Shown one piece after another: positions 9,582 through 17,946 of a DNA stretch of 64,000 bases. Position numbers and translations under genes: made by a program. Numbering within the stretch: the stretch's first letter is position 1; the number at the start of each line of letters is the position of its first letter. The notes beneath the pieces were generated by a model. That model had not been told where the DNA came from and made no database searches. It saw only the letters and a list, made by a program, of their open reading frames with translations. Source of the DNA: Clostridium_T sp040217795 (GTDB lineage Bacteria > Bacillota > Clostridia > Clostridiales > Clostridiaceae); contig JBEHWK010000006.1 in NCBI GenBank assembly GCA_040217795.1, positions 1-64,000 of the forward strand. The letters are read 5' to 3'.

Positions 9582-9643
9582 GGGTAATTAAACCCGTTCG
9601 CTCCGCTCACAATTACCCGTTAAAGTCCATTTAGGACTTTAAC
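9582..9643 (-). repeat. Two-hairpin leader containing a GTTAAAGWCC hairpin repeat
   Basis: GGGTAATT (9582-9589) pairs with AATTACCC (9611-9618), and GTTAAAGTCC (9619-9628) pairs with GGACTTTAAC (9634-9643) around ATTTA. The second hairpin recurs twice near 55.45 kb with a compensating base change. Here it would lie in the 5' leader of the methyltransferase gene. Confidence 0.6.
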
Positions 9644-9651
9644 CTCCTTAG

Positions 9652-10050
9652 TTATTCTCTGTTAAATATTTTTTCTCCCATAGTTTTTCCTGTAGTAGAT
9701 TTTACTATTGTCAAATATAAAATATTTGTTGCTATAAATGCATATAAGTAAACTCCGAATGCATCAGAAATCTCGTATCCCAATAGCATTAACACGAATT
9801 TTACTATATAAAATGTTATGAATGTTAATAATACAGTGATAGTCTGGTCTGCAATAACACTGATTAAGTTCCTGAAGAACTTTTTAGGTTTAGCTTTACC
9901 TTTTTTAGTTTTCTCATCCTGCATATCTGTCATATTCTCATTTGCAACAAATTTAGATATATCTTCATTTATAATCTGGTTACTTTCATCCTGAGTTTCC
10001 ATAACTGGTTTTTCTGTAATATCATTAATCTTTTCAATGTCTTTACTCAT
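9652..10050 (-). CDS. RDD-like small membrane protein
   Basis: The start is taken at 10050, 7 nt after AGGAGGT, giving 132 residues; an upstream in-frame start has no ribosome binding site. Residues 1-55 are acidic, charged and probably disordered, and a short basic run (GKAKPKKF) follows. Two or three hydrophobic segments lie at about 62-125, ending with STTGKTMGEKIFNRE. That ending resembles the second half of RDD-family membrane proteins, whose hallmark is one Arg and two Asp residues; here an Asp in IADQTI is kept. Function unknown. The RDD label is moderate and based on the C-terminal TxGK motif and the topology. Confidence 0.55.
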   Translation of the reverse strand: MSKDIEKINDITEKPVMETQDESNQIINEDISKFVANENMTDMQDEKTKKGKAKPKKFFRNLISVIADQTITVLLTFITFYIVKFVLMLLGYEISDAFGVYLYAFIATNILYLTIVKSTTGKTMGEKIFNRE

Positions 10051-10154
10051 ATTAAGGTACCTCCTGATTATTTTTATACATTCTTTTAATATACTATAAA
10101 AACCTGTATTTAGCAAATTACAAAATAGTTTAAACCAGCATAAGCTAAACTCTA

Positions 10155-10194
10155 AAAAAGACAGAGCCGCAGTTATTGAACCGCCGCTCTGTCT
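10155..10194 (-). terminator. Terminator of the metNIQ operon
   Basis: GACAGAGC-GC pairs with GC-GCTCTGTC around a short loop, and a T-run follows on the minus strand. It lies 15 bp past the metQ stop. Confidence 0.75.
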
Positions 10195-10209
10195 GATAAT
10201 TTATATTTC

Positions 10210-11013
10210 CTAGAATACAGGTATAACTGCACCCTTGTATTGTTCTTCTATGAATTTCTTAGCTTCCGGTGAAGTAAGAGCTTCAACTAAAACTTTTGTC
10301 TTTTCGCTGTTTAAATCTTCTGTTCTTACAACAACTATGTTAGCATACTTCTGAGCAAATTCTGAAGTTGTACTTTCTGCAGCCAATCCGTTGTCTTTTG
10401 GATTCAGGCCTGCATCCAGTGCATAGTTTGCATTAATAACTGCTGCATCTACATCATCAAGAGTTCTTGGAAGCTGTGCTGCATCAAGTTCAGTGAACTT
10501 GAAGTTCTTTGGATTTTCAGTAACATCCTTAGATGTTATTAATTCACCGTCTTTAACTTTGATTAAGTTGTTTGCTGCAAGTAATTTTAATGCTCTTGCT
10601 CCGTTTGTAGCGTCGTTAGGGATTGCTATTGTAGCTCCATCCTTTAATTCACCTAAAGTTTTAGCCTTTTTTGAGTATAAAGCCATTACTTCAGTATGTA
10701 TTTTTGCAGCTGTAGATATTTTATATCCCTTGCTTTTTATTACTTCATCCAAGTATGGCTGATGTTGGAAGAAGTTCGCATCAAGCTCTTTTTCCGCAAG
10801 TGCTGTGTTTGGAGTGTTGTAATCATTAAATTCAACAACCTTAAGTGTGTATCCTTTTGCTTCCACCAAGGATTTTACAGCATTAACTATTTCAGCATGT
10901 GGCTTTGGTGTAACACCTATTGTTATAGTTTTGTCTGATTTTTTACCGCAGCCAGCTAAACTGAATGCCAGTGCTCCTGCTAATACTATAGATAATAATC
11001 CTCTTTTTTTCAT
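10210..11013 (-). CDS. metQ: Methionine ABC transporter substrate-binding lipoprotein
   Basis: NlpA/MetQ-family lipoprotein that captures D/L-methionine outside the membrane and delivers it to MetI-MetN. The start is set at 11013 (GAGGAGG 7 nt upstream), giving a type II signal peptide with lipobox SLAGC and lipidated C22. Family motifs VKSLVEAKGY, FFQHQPYLDE and AVINANYALDAGL are present, and the length of 267 is typical. It is the last gene of metN-metI-metQ, followed by a terminator. A SAM riboswitch ahead of metN supports methionine, rather than another ligand, as the substrate. Confidence 0.95.
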   Translation of the reverse strand: MKKRGLLSIVLAGALAFSLAGCGKKSDKTITIGVTPKPHAEIVNAVKSLVEAKGYTLKVVEFNDYNTPNTALAEKELDANFFQHQPYLDEVIKSKGYKISTAAKIHTEVMALYSKKAKTLGELKDGATIAIPNDATNGARALKLLAANNLIKVKDGELITSKDVTENPKNFKFTELDAAQLPRTLDDVDAAVINANYALDAGLNPKDNGLAAESTTSEFAQKYANIVVVRTEDLNSEKTKVLVEALTSPEAKKFIEEQYKGAVIPVF

Positions 11014-11046
11014 GATAAGTCCTCCTCTTTTCCCCATATATCTGAT

Positions 11047-11688
11047 TTATTTTATTTGTTTTTTGTATATATAATTTCCTAAACTCTGCAGTCCCTGAAC
11101 AAATACTACCAGGATAACTACAGTAAAGAACATGACATCATTCTGGAATCTCATGTACCCGAACCTTATAGCTGCATCTCCAAGACCGCCCCCGCCGATT
11201 GCTCCTGCCATAGCTGAGTAACCCACGATGCTTATTATAGTTAAGGTAATTCCCATGATTATGCTTGGTGTAGCCTCTTTAAGCATTACCTTGAATATTA
11301 TCTGACCGTTGCTTGCTCCAAAGGATTTTGCAGCTTCTATTACTCCTTTATCCACTTCTCTCAGCGCAGATTCTATAATTCTTGCGACAAAAGGTGCCGC
11401 TGCTATAGTCAAAGGAACGATTGCTCCCTTTGTTCCTATTGTGGTACCTACTACCGCTCTTGTAAAAGGCACTAAAACTACCATTAAAATTACGAAGGGC
11501 AAACTTCTCAATATATTTATTATTGCATCTAAAATTCCATATATGACTTTGTTAGGCTTAAGTCCATCAGGTGCAGTAAGAATCATTATAACTGCTGGTA
11601 TAAAACCTATAATTACAGAAAATACTGTTGCAAAAAATGTCATAATAAGAGTTTCTTCAATTGCTGGCCATAATATACTTGTCCACAT
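11047..11688 (-). CDS. metI: Methionine ABC transporter permease
   Basis: Integral membrane subunit of the methionine importer, 213 residues with five predicted membrane helices and the EAA loop contacting MetN (EAAKSFGASNGQIIFKVMLK region, residues 117-137). MetI-type ends such as GGGLGDAAIRFGY are visible. The start follows GGGAGGTG by 7 nt. It overlaps almost directly with metN (1 bp gap) and is 33 bp from metQ, so the three are one transcript under the SAM-I riboswitch. Confidence 0.95.
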   Translation of the reverse strand: MWTSILWPAIEETLIMTFFATVFSVIIGFIPAVIMILTAPDGLKPNKVIYGILDAIINILRSLPFVILMVVLVPFTRAVVGTTIGTKGAIVPLTIAAAPFVARIIESALREVDKGVIEAAKSFGASNGQIIFKVMLKEATPSIIMGITLTIISIVGYSAMAGAIGGGGLGDAAIRFGYMRFQNDVMFFTVVILVVFVQGLQSLGNYIYKKQIK

Positions 11689-11689
11689 G

Positions 11690-12652
11690 TTACAGCACCT
11701 CCCAGCTTATATGTTGATTGTTAAGGTATTTAACTACCTTTTCTTCATATTCGTCGCTGATATTGATAACAAGGCTTCCTAAAACATCATCCCTGAATTT
11801 TTCAAGTTTTCCCCATACTATAGAGAAATCAATGTTCAGTTCTCTTGCCATTTGTGTGATAAGTGAGTTTTCGCTTATGTCCTTAGGAAAATATAATCTT
11901 ATATTTACTCCTGTATCCGGAAGAGTTTCATCCTCTTCTTCCCCAAGGAAATTCTTTAAACTTAAACCCGGTCTTAAGAACAGTTCCTCTGCTTTACCCT
12001 CAGCCTTAATTATTCCCCCTTCAATTAAAGCCACCTTCTCGCAGATCTCCTTTACCACTTCCATCTGATGTGTAACTACTACTATGGTTATTCTCATTTC
12101 TTTGTTAATCTTCAGCAGCAAGGAAAGGATATCCTTTGTCATCTTCGGATCCAGCGCTGATGTAGCTTCATCACACAAAAGCACCTTTGGTTCAAGAACC
12201 AGGGCTCTTGCTATTGCCACCCTTTGTTTCTGCCCTCCACTCAGCTGAGACGGTTTGCTTTTTGCCTTCTCCCTTAGTCCCACTAAATCAAGAAGCGAAT
12301 TTACCTTTTCTTTTATTTCCTCTTTCTTATATCCCCATACTTCAAGAGGAAGAGCCACATTATCAAATACTGTCTTTGTCTGCAGCAAGTTAAAATTTTG
12401 AAAAATCATCCCCAAATTTTTTCTGAATTCCCTTATACCATCAGCTGAAAGCTCTGATACTTCTTGTCCCATTACATTTAAACTGCCGGAGTCGTAATCT
12501 TCTAATCTGTTGATGCATCTTAACAAAGTAGATTTACCTGCTCCTGAATGGCCTATTATGCCATAAATTTGTCCTTCTTCGATGCTTAAGTTAATCTCCT
12601 TAAGAACCACTGTTTCATTGAAACTTTTGCTTAAGCCTTTTATTTCAATCAT
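11690..12652 (-). CDS. metN: Methionine ABC transporter ATP-binding protein
   Basis: ATPase of the methionine importer, 320 residues. Residues 34-42 are the Walker A loop (GHSGAGKST); the signature LSGGQKQR, Walker B VLLCDEATSALDP and the H-loop VVTHQ follow. The last ~75 residues are the NIL/ACT-like regulatory domain, which in this family binds methionine and inhibits transport. The start at 12652 is chosen over an ATG 15 nt upstream because GGAGGT lies between the two. First gene of the riboswitch-controlled metNIQ operon. Confidence 0.95.
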   Translation of the reverse strand: MIEIKGLSKSFNETVVLKEINLSIEEGQIYGIIGHSGAGKSTLLRCINRLEDYDSGSLNVMGQEVSELSADGIREFRKNLGMIFQNFNLLQTKTVFDNVALPLEVWGYKKEEIKEKVNSLLDLVGLREKAKSKPSQLSGGQKQRVAIARALVLEPKVLLCDEATSALDPKMTKDILSLLLKINKEMRITIVVVTHQMEVVKEICEKVALIEGGIIKAEGKAEELFLRPGLSLKNFLGEEEDETLPDTGVNIRLYFPKDISENSLITQMARELNIDFSIVWGKLEKFRDDVLGSLVINISDEYEEKVVKYLNNQHISWEVL

Positions 12653-12689
12653 TAAAGCTACCTCCATATTCTTTTGTTCATCCGGATAA

Positions 12690-12867
12690 ATAAAATAATT
12701 AAGGCACCAGAGAATAAACTCTAGTGCCGGTAAATAGCCACTTTAATTTACTCTCTTATCTATCAGTCTTAATCCGACTGCAGGAATTAGCACCTTACAT
12801 AAGCTGTATAAAACATATGTTGGTTGCCGGGTTTCTTAGGGCCAGTCCCTCCACCTCTCAAGATAAG
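12690..12867 (-). promoter_or_regulatory. SAM-I (S-box) riboswitch with terminator upstream of metNIQ
   Basis: The minus strand has the S-box core: CTTATC (P1) at 12867, AGAGGTGGAGGGACTGGCCC, then GAAACCCGGCAACC. The closing P1 strand AGATAAG is at 12755-12761. A strong terminator follows at 12703-12728 (GGCACTAGAG paired with CTCTGGTGCC) with a T-rich tail to 12690. In this class SAM binding stabilises the aptamer and lets the terminator form, so methionine uptake is turned off when SAM is plentiful. Confidence 0.96.
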
Positions 12868-12895
12868 AAAAAATGTTTTAATTTGTATGTGTATT

Positions 12896-12924
12896 ACTAT
12901 AATATAAATATAAATCAAATGCAA
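12896..12924 (-). promoter_or_regulatory. Promoter of the metNIQ riboswitch transcript
   Basis: TTGCAT (12924-12919) and TATAGT (12901-12896) are separated by 17 bp on the minus strand, about 25 bp ahead of the S-box P1 strand. The rest of the gap to 13041 is AT-rich with nothing further visible. Confidence 0.65.
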
Positions 12925-13041
12925 TAAATTATAATATTTTTAGTATATTATTTTAATTTTTTCCGATAAATTTTAAATGTACTATATGTAAACATTATTT
13001 ATTAACATATTAATAATTATTTTAAGTAAAATCTGGCAATA

Positions 13042-13077
13042 AAATAGATAGTTATTCGCTAGGATAACTATCTATTT
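13042..13077. terminator. Hairpin terminator after the DUF350 gene
   Basis: AAATAGATAGTTAT (13042-13055) pairs perfectly with ATAACTATCTATTT (13064-13077). It lies 8 bp past the stop of the small membrane gene and could work in both directions. Confidence 0.7.
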
Positions 13078-13084
13078 ACTATTT

Positions 13085-13288
13085 CTATGCTACAACCTTG
13101 GAAACCACCATTCCTATTGCAATCAAAAGTCCTGCAACAACAATAGCCACAGCAATGTTTCCCTTTTCCAGTTCCTTGTTCAGATCCGCAGGAAGCATTT
13201 TGTCAAAAAGTATATACCCTATTATCATAATAAGAATGCCCACTAATCCAAACAAAACACTTAAACCCATATTTACCAGTACATCCAT
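13085..13288 (-). CDS. DUF350 family small membrane protein
   Basis: 67 residues with two predicted membrane helices (about 8-28 and 46-66) and a short loop LPADLNKELEKGN between them. That loop followed by IAVAIVVAGL is the characteristic pattern of DUF350 (YjfL/UPF0719-type) proteins. Most DUF350 proteins carry two such repeats in ~130 residues; this is a single-repeat version of a kind common in Firmicutes. AGGAGG lies 7 nt before the start. Function unknown. It sits alone with its own terminator. Confidence 0.8.
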   Translation of the reverse strand: MDVLVNMGLSVLFGLVGILIMIIGYILFDKMLPADLNKELEKGNIAVAIVVAGLLIAIGMVVSKVVA

Positions 13289-13373
13289 GAAAAAACCTCC
13301 TAAATGTTATATTTTAATTTTAATATAAATTAATTCCAACTTCTAGTTGTTTTTTCATGGGGTAAAATTCATA

Positions 13374-14000
13374 CTATATGGACACCTTATCCTTAAGCTT
13401 TTCAAATGTGCCGTCTCCTACCCGGTCTATTTTCTTAAGTTCGTCAATGGATTTAAAGCCGCCATTTTTCTCTCTGTATTCTATTATTTTCTCCGCCATT
13501 ACCTTCCCAACTCCAGGAAGAGTATCCAATTCTGCTGCTGTGGCAGTATTCAGGTTTACCCTTCCGTCAGACATAACTCCTGAGGATATACCAGGTGAAG
13601 AATTTGATTCAGCGCCTCCCTGCAAAACAGCATCCTTGCTTCCTATTACAATACATTCATGATTCTGAAGTTCTTTAGCCAGATTGATATTTCCGGTATA
13701 ACTTTTATCATTAAATCCTCCCGCCTCAATTATAAGATCCTTGACTATGGAGCCTTTATCCATGATATATACCTCCGGCCTTTTTATTTCTCCTTTAATT
13801 TCCACAATGATTTTCTCCCCTGAGGTATTCTTTGATTTATTATCTTCCTTCTCTACTCCTTCTGAAACGAACATTTCACCAACCTGCTCTTCTGTCAGCG
13901 GTTTTGGCCTGTTTATAAATATGTATACTCCCGAAGAAATGGTTATTATAACCAGCAATGCTATAGTGCCTATGAATTTTTCTCTTAAAGTAATCTTCAT
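13374..14000 (-). CDS. comEA: ComEA-type helix-hairpin-helix competence protein
   Basis: Membrane-anchored DNA-binding protein of the DNA-uptake apparatus. Of 208 residues, 10-30 form an N-terminal membrane anchor. An acidic linker follows, then an SLBB-type domain (about 63-120: IVEIKGEIKRPEVY, IVKDLIIEAGGF). A C-terminal tandem helix-hairpin-helix domain follows (about 147-208: VNLNTATAAELDTLPGVGKV, AEKIIEYREKNGGF). The order anchor-SLBB-HhH is exactly that of ComEA. No comEB/comEC is adjacent here. A role in repair or export is possible in a species that is not naturally competent. Confidence 0.92.
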   Translation of the reverse strand: MKITLREKFIGTIALLVIITISSGVYIFINRPKPLTEEQVGEMFVSEGVEKEDNKSKNTSGEKIIVEIKGEIKRPEVYIMDKGSIVKDLIIEAGGFNDKSYTGNINLAKELQNHECIVIGSKDAVLQGGAESNSSPGISSGVMSDGRVNLNTATAAELDTLPGVGKVMAEKIIEYREKNGGFKSIDELKKIDRVGDGTFEKLKDKVSI

Positions 14001-14119
14001 ATTATCTCCTTAATTCTCGTATATAATTAATTATTGACACTATTACACGCTTTTATATAGCAATAATGCTGTATTTTTGCTATACTTATTTTTATGAAGT
14101 ATAACCTACAGGGGGTATT

Positions 14120-15442
14120 ATGAAAAAACTTTCATTTTTTTTACTTTTAATATTTGCTTTCAGCTTTTTTTATAATGTAAATGTAAAAGCTGCTGTCTCA
14201 GCTCCTGCTTCTGATGCCGAAGGTGTTGTTTTAATGGATGCAGTTACTGGCAAAGTACTGTATGAAAAAAATGGCAGCAAAATTTTAGCCCCTGCTTCTA
14301 CTACAAAAATTATGACAGCCTTACTGGTTTTAAAAAATTGCCAGCTAAGTGAAACGGTTACAGTTAGTAAAAGTGCCACAGAAGCAGAAGGTACCAGAAT
14401 AGGATTAGTAGAAGGAGAGATATTTACAGTAAAGGATCTTCTCTACGGAATGCTGCTTTTATCTGCAAATGATTGTGCTGAGGCATTGGCAGAACATGTT
14501 TCAGGTTCACCAGCAGCCTTTGCTGACCTTATGAATAAAACTGCCAGGGAACTGGGTGCTAAAGATACTCATTTTGTTAATCCTTCGGGGCTATACGAGG
14601 ATGATCACAAGACCACAGCCTACGATCTTTCACTCATCATGGGGGAAGTATCCAAGAACCAGACTTTCCTGGATATAACGAGAACCCCTGCTTACGAATT
14701 CCCGGATTCCAATCTGGGAGGACAAAGACATTGGGCTGACAATAAAAATGATCTTGTCAGAAAGAACAGCAAATACTATTATCAGTATGCATTGACAGGC
14801 AAATCAGGATATACTACCCCATCTAAGCACACTTATACAGCAGTTGCTGAAAAAGATGGGCAGAAATTAATCCTGAGCATTTTATATTCTCCAAGCAAGG
14901 ATAGCTATTTCAGTGAGGCTAAAACAATATTTGAATATGGCTTTGATAATTTCAGCACTGTGAAGCTTTACTCAAAAGGGGATGTTTTATGTGAGTATTC
15001 CATGGGAGATTCCGACAAGATACCGCTTTTAGCCACGCAGGATATTTACTGCACAGTAAAAAAAGGTGAGGAGAATTCCATAAAATCAACTGTAACTCCT
15101 GAGGATAAAGATTTATCTGATGTTTCCTTTAATAAAGGAGATGAAATCCTGTCTGCATCACTTTATATAAACAACGAGAAAGCTCAGACAGTAAAGCTGG
15201 CTGCCGGCGTTGACAAGCCTAAGACTTTAAGTGTCATTTCTTCAAATGTTTACAGCGGATCAGGTTTAATAAAGAAGGTTCTTATTACATGTGCTTCAGT
15301 CTTTGTCCTGGTGTTTATGTTTATATCACGCAGAAAAAGAGTTATAAAAAGAAGAAAAGCAAAAGCAAAATATAATCAAATGGTAAAAAAGAAAAACAAA
15401 TACAATAAGAGATACAAATACAATAAGAAAAATTATTTTTAA
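14120..15442 (+). CDS. dacF: D-alanyl-D-alanine carboxypeptidase (DacF-like PBP5 family)
   Basis: Serine-type carboxypeptidase that removes the terminal D-Ala of peptidoglycan stem peptides outside the membrane. Of 440 residues, 1-24 are a signal peptide. The three active-site motifs are S60-x-x-K63 (ASTTKIM), S115-A-N117 and K228-S-G (TGKSGYT). A PBP5 C-terminal beta domain and a membrane segment near 385-405 follow. The tail is very Lys/Arg rich (KKKNKYNKRYKYNKKN), an unusual basic extension. The start follows AGGGGGT. DacF in Bacillus is a forespore enzyme; the same role here is inference. Single gene with its own terminator, converging on the pseudouridine synthase. Confidence 0.93.
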   Translation: MKKLSFFLLLIFAFSFFYNVNVKAAVSAPASDAEGVVLMDAVTGKVLYEKNGSKILAPASTTKIMTALLVLKNCQLSETVTVSKSATEAEGTRIGLVEGEIFTVKDLLYGMLLLSANDCAEALAEHVSGSPAAFADLMNKTARELGAKDTHFVNPSGLYEDDHKTTAYDLSLIMGEVSKNQTFLDITRTPAYEFPDSNLGGQRHWADNKNDLVRKNSKYYYQYALTGKSGYTTPSKHTYTAVAEKDGQKLILSILYSPSKDSYFSEAKTIFEYGFDNFSTVKLYSKGDVLCEYSMGDSDKIPLLATQDIYCTVKKGEENSIKSTVTPEDKDLSDVSFNKGDEILSASLYINNEKAQTVKLAAGVDKPKTLSVISSNVYSGSGLIKKVLITCASVFVLVFMFISRRKRVIKRRKAKAKYNQMVKKKNKYNKRYKYNKKNYF

Positions 15443-15444
15443 AT

Positions 15445-15482
15445 AAAAGAGCAGAGACCAGCTTACTGGTCTCTGCTCTTTT
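15445..15482. terminator. Bidirectional terminator between dacF and the pseudouridine synthase gene
   Basis: AAAAGAGCAGAGACCAG (15445-15461) pairs perfectly with its complement at 15466-15482 around CTTA, so both strands end in a T-run. It serves the two convergent genes. Confidence 0.92.
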
Positions 15483-16380
15483 ATTGCCCATTTTTCAGCT
15501 TATTTACGAGTTCCTTCATATCTTCCGGAAGTTCTGCCCTTAATCTAAGTTCCTTCCTTGTCCTTGGACTATGAAGATCCAATCCGTAAGCATGCAGCGC
15601 CTGCCTTTTTATAAATTCCTCATCTTCAGTTCCATAAAGACTATCTCCGAATATCGGATGCCCCAGATGGCTCATATGCACTCTTATCTGGTGTGTTCTT
15701 CCTGTTTCCAGAAGACATTCAACTAAATCAGCATCTTTATAACTTTCCACCACTTTATAGTGAGTTACGCTCTCCTGCCCTCTTTTATCTACAGTTCTTT
15801 TAATGGTATCATCACTTTCCCTGTATATAGGCTCGTTTATTGTTCCTTCTTTTTCTTTAAGGTTTCCGTGAACTATCGTCAAATACCTCTTTTGAAAATG
15901 CTCTTCCTTCATTTCCTTTGAGAGCTGCATATGTGAATACTGATTTTTAGCAATTATAATAAGACCTGATGTATTCATATCAAGCCTGCTTACCAGTCTT
16001 ACAATACAATTTTGACCTGTTTTTCTGAAGTAATTTATTATGCCATTGGATAAGGTTCCATTATAATGGCTTTTAGTTGGATGGACAACCATAAAAGGTT
16101 CCTTATTTACCACAATTATGTCCTCATCCTCATAAACTACGTTGATTGGTATATCTTCCGGCTCTATATTCTGGGTTTCTTCCTTTTCCAGATCTATAGT
16201 GATTTTTTCTCCCCTGGAAATGACGTAGTTCATTTTAACAGCCTTACCATCTGCCAGTATCCTCTTATCCAGGGCTGCTCCCCTGATTAATCTTGTTGAC
16301 AAACCCAATTCTTCCTTTAAAAACTCTCTGATTTTCAGTTTATGGAATTCTTCCGGAACTATCTTTTCAATCTTGCTCAT
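15481..16380 (-). CDS. RluA/RluD-family pseudouridine synthase
   Basis: Isomerises uridine to pseudouridine in rRNA. The 299 residues comprise an N-terminal S4-like domain (about 14-62) and a catalytic domain with the motif RLDMNTSG, catalytic D134, followed by ETGRTHQIRVH. Motif and length fit the RluD branch (YjbO/YlyB-like in Bacillus). The substrate site cannot be given. It follows yqeK by 13 bp and ends the nadD-yqeK transcript. In many clostridia lytR and rsfS follow yqeK, and neither is in this place. Confidence 0.9.
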   Translation of the reverse strand: MSKIEKIVPEEFHKLKIREFLKEELGLSTRLIRGAALDKRILADGKAVKMNYVISRGEKITIDLEKEETQNIEPEDIPINVVYEDEDIIVVNKEPFMVVHPTKSHYNGTLSNGIINYFRKTGQNCIVRLVSRLDMNTSGLIIIAKNQYSHMQLSKEMKEEHFQKRYLTIVHGNLKEKEGTINEPIYRESDDTIKRTVDKRGQESVTHYKVVESYKDADLVECLLETGRTHQIRVHMSHLGHPIFGDSLYGTEDEEFIKRQALHAYGLDLHSPRTRKELRLRAELPEDMKELVNKLKNGQ

Positions 16381-16393
16381 TTTTTACCGCCTT

Positions 16394-16972
16394 TTACCTT
16401 GATTCCTTCAAATAAGTGATGAGATAATTTCTGGCGTCTATAGTCTGTGGATGGATGAGTCCGCCATTTCTTATTATATATTTAACAGTATTATCAATCC
16501 CCTTAAGAACTCCTTCATCTAAACTTTTAAACGTCAGTTCCCTTAGTTCATCAATTCCCCTGAAATATCTTCCTGGCTCTATTGTATCAGCTATATAAAT
16601 AATCTTCTCCAAAGTAGTCATATTCCTCTTACCGGTTGTATGACAGGCAACAGCGCTTAATATTTCCTCATCATGGATTCCCATGATTTTTTTCCCCAAC
16701 ACAGCTGCCGCTTTTCCATGAAGAAGTTCCGGAACCTTTCTCTCAATTTCATCTATATATAAAGAGTTTTCCTCAAGTATTCTGCACAATTCTTCTTCAC
16801 TTAAATTTTTTGCTGCATCATGAAGCAGTGCTGCAATTTCAGTTCTTTCCTTATCTTCATTATTTGCTTCAGCAAGCTGAACAGCTGTTATTGCAACTCC
16901 TAAAGTATGTTTAAATCTTGCTTCCTTCAGATTAGCTTTCAAATACTGAAGAATTTGTTCCTTACTCCACAT
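16394..16972 (-). CDS. yqeK: HD-domain phosphohydrolase YqeK (Ap4A hydrolase family)
   Basis: YqeK-type bis(5'-nucleosyl)-tetraphosphatase (symmetrical), a metal-dependent HD-domain hydrolase. The start is 16972 (AAGGAGGAAAG upstream), giving 192 residues. Metal ligands are visible: H22 (KHTLGV), H51-D52 (LLHDAAK), the later H of LLHGKA, and the ACHTTG and YIADTIEPGR motifs of the family. It lies just after nadD, its usual partner. Family biochemistry is known from other Firmicutes; the role here is inferred from that. Confidence 0.92.
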   Translation of the reverse strand: MWSKEQILQYLKANLKEARFKHTLGVAITAVQLAEANNEDKERTEIAALLHDAAKNLSEEELCRILEENSLYIDEIERKVPELLHGKAAAVLGKKIMGIHDEEILSAVACHTTGKRNMTTLEKIIYIADTIEPGRYFRGIDELRELTFKSLDEGVLKGIDNTVKYIIRNGGLIHPQTIDARNYLITYLKESR

Positions 16973-17016
16973 TAAACTTTCCTCCTTAAAATACAACCCC
17001 TGATTAAATGGCTCTT

Positions 17017-17622
17017 TTAATCTTTATAAAGCCCCTTCCCTTCTATATACCTTATAACTGCAGGACTTAAATATTTATCTGCATCATGTCCTTTTCTTAA
17101 TGCTTCCCTTATCTCTGATGAGGATATATCCTGAGCTTCAAGGTCCAGCAAAATCACAGAGTGCCCGTATTTTTCTTCTGTTTTCTCCCTTGCTTCATGA
17201 ACATCTTCCTTTAAATACCCTGGTCTCGTAAATATCACCAGAGAAGCAGTATCAAGTATTTCCTGCACATTACGCCACTTTTCCAACTGAACCAGACTGT
17301 CTGCTCCTGCTATAAAAAAAAGCTCACAGTCGCCATATTCATCTTTTAAATGTTTTAAGGTCAGAAATGTGTAGCTTAATCCTTTTTTTTTGATTTCATA
17401 ATCTGAAACTTCAAAATAATTATAATCAGATATGGCAGCTTTCACCATTTCATATCTGTGTTTTTCATCAGTAATCTTTTTGTGAGTCTTATGTGGGGGA
17501 GTTCCCGCAGGCATAAATATAACCTTATCCAAGGCTAATTTCTTATAGGCTTTATCCGCAATGTAAATATGACCATTATGAGGGGGGTCAAAAGTCCCCC
17601 CCATTATTCCAATTTTCTTCAT
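17017..17622 (-). CDS. nadD: Nicotinate-mononucleotide adenylyltransferase
   Basis: Makes deamido-NAD from nicotinate mononucleotide and ATP in NAD synthesis. The 201 residues begin with MKKIGIMGGTFDPPHNGH, which holds the nucleotidyltransferase H-x-G-H motif (H15, H18). SSSEIR near the C-terminal third is the second conserved motif. Length and order (yhbY-nadD-yqeK) are typical. It starts 6 bp after yhbY and is co-transcribed with the obgE-yhbY group. Confidence 0.96.
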   Translation of the reverse strand: MKKIGIMGGTFDPPHNGHIYIADKAYKKLALDKVIFMPAGTPPHKTHKKITDEKHRYEMVKAAISDYNYFEVSDYEIKKKGLSYTFLTLKHLKDEYGDCELFFIAGADSLVQLEKWRNVQEILDTASLVIFTRPGYLKEDVHEAREKTEEKYGHSVILLDLEAQDISSSEIREALRKGHDADKYLSPAVIRYIEGKGLYKD

Positions 17623-17628
17623 TTATTA

Positions 17629-17928
17629 CTATTTTATATAAGGTAATTCTATCTTAGGTTTTTTAGTGCTTTGTTTAAAAAGAACTATTTTGCTTCCTAT
17701 TGCCTGAACACCTTCACAGCCTGTTTTTTCACAAATGATATTTGAAGCTTCTCTTGTATCCAATCCTGAATTTTCAAGTACCTTTATTTTAATAAGCTCT
17801 CTTGCTTCCAAAGCCTCTTCAACCTGCTTTATGAAAGCATCTTCTATTCCGTTCTTTCCTATCTGGAATATAACATCCAGATTATTTGAAAGAGATCTTA
17901 AATAAGCTCTTTGTTTGCTTGTAATCAT
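17629..17928 (-). CDS. yhbY: CRM-domain RNA-binding protein YhbY
   Basis: A 99-residue single CRM-domain protein (MITSKQRAYLRSLSNNLD, QIGKNGIEDAFI, ELIKIKVLENS) with the family's IGXX-fold motif GSKIVLFK near the end. YhbY binds the pre-50S ribosomal subunit. It sits between obgE and nadD, the common Firmicute order, within one ribosome-assembly transcript. Confidence 0.93.
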   Translation of the reverse strand: MITSKQRAYLRSLSNNLDVIFQIGKNGIEDAFIKQVEEALEARELIKIKVLENSGLDTREASNIICEKTGCEGVQAIGSKIVLFKQSTKKPKIELPYIK

Positions 17929-17946
17929 TCTACCTATTCATCCTTC

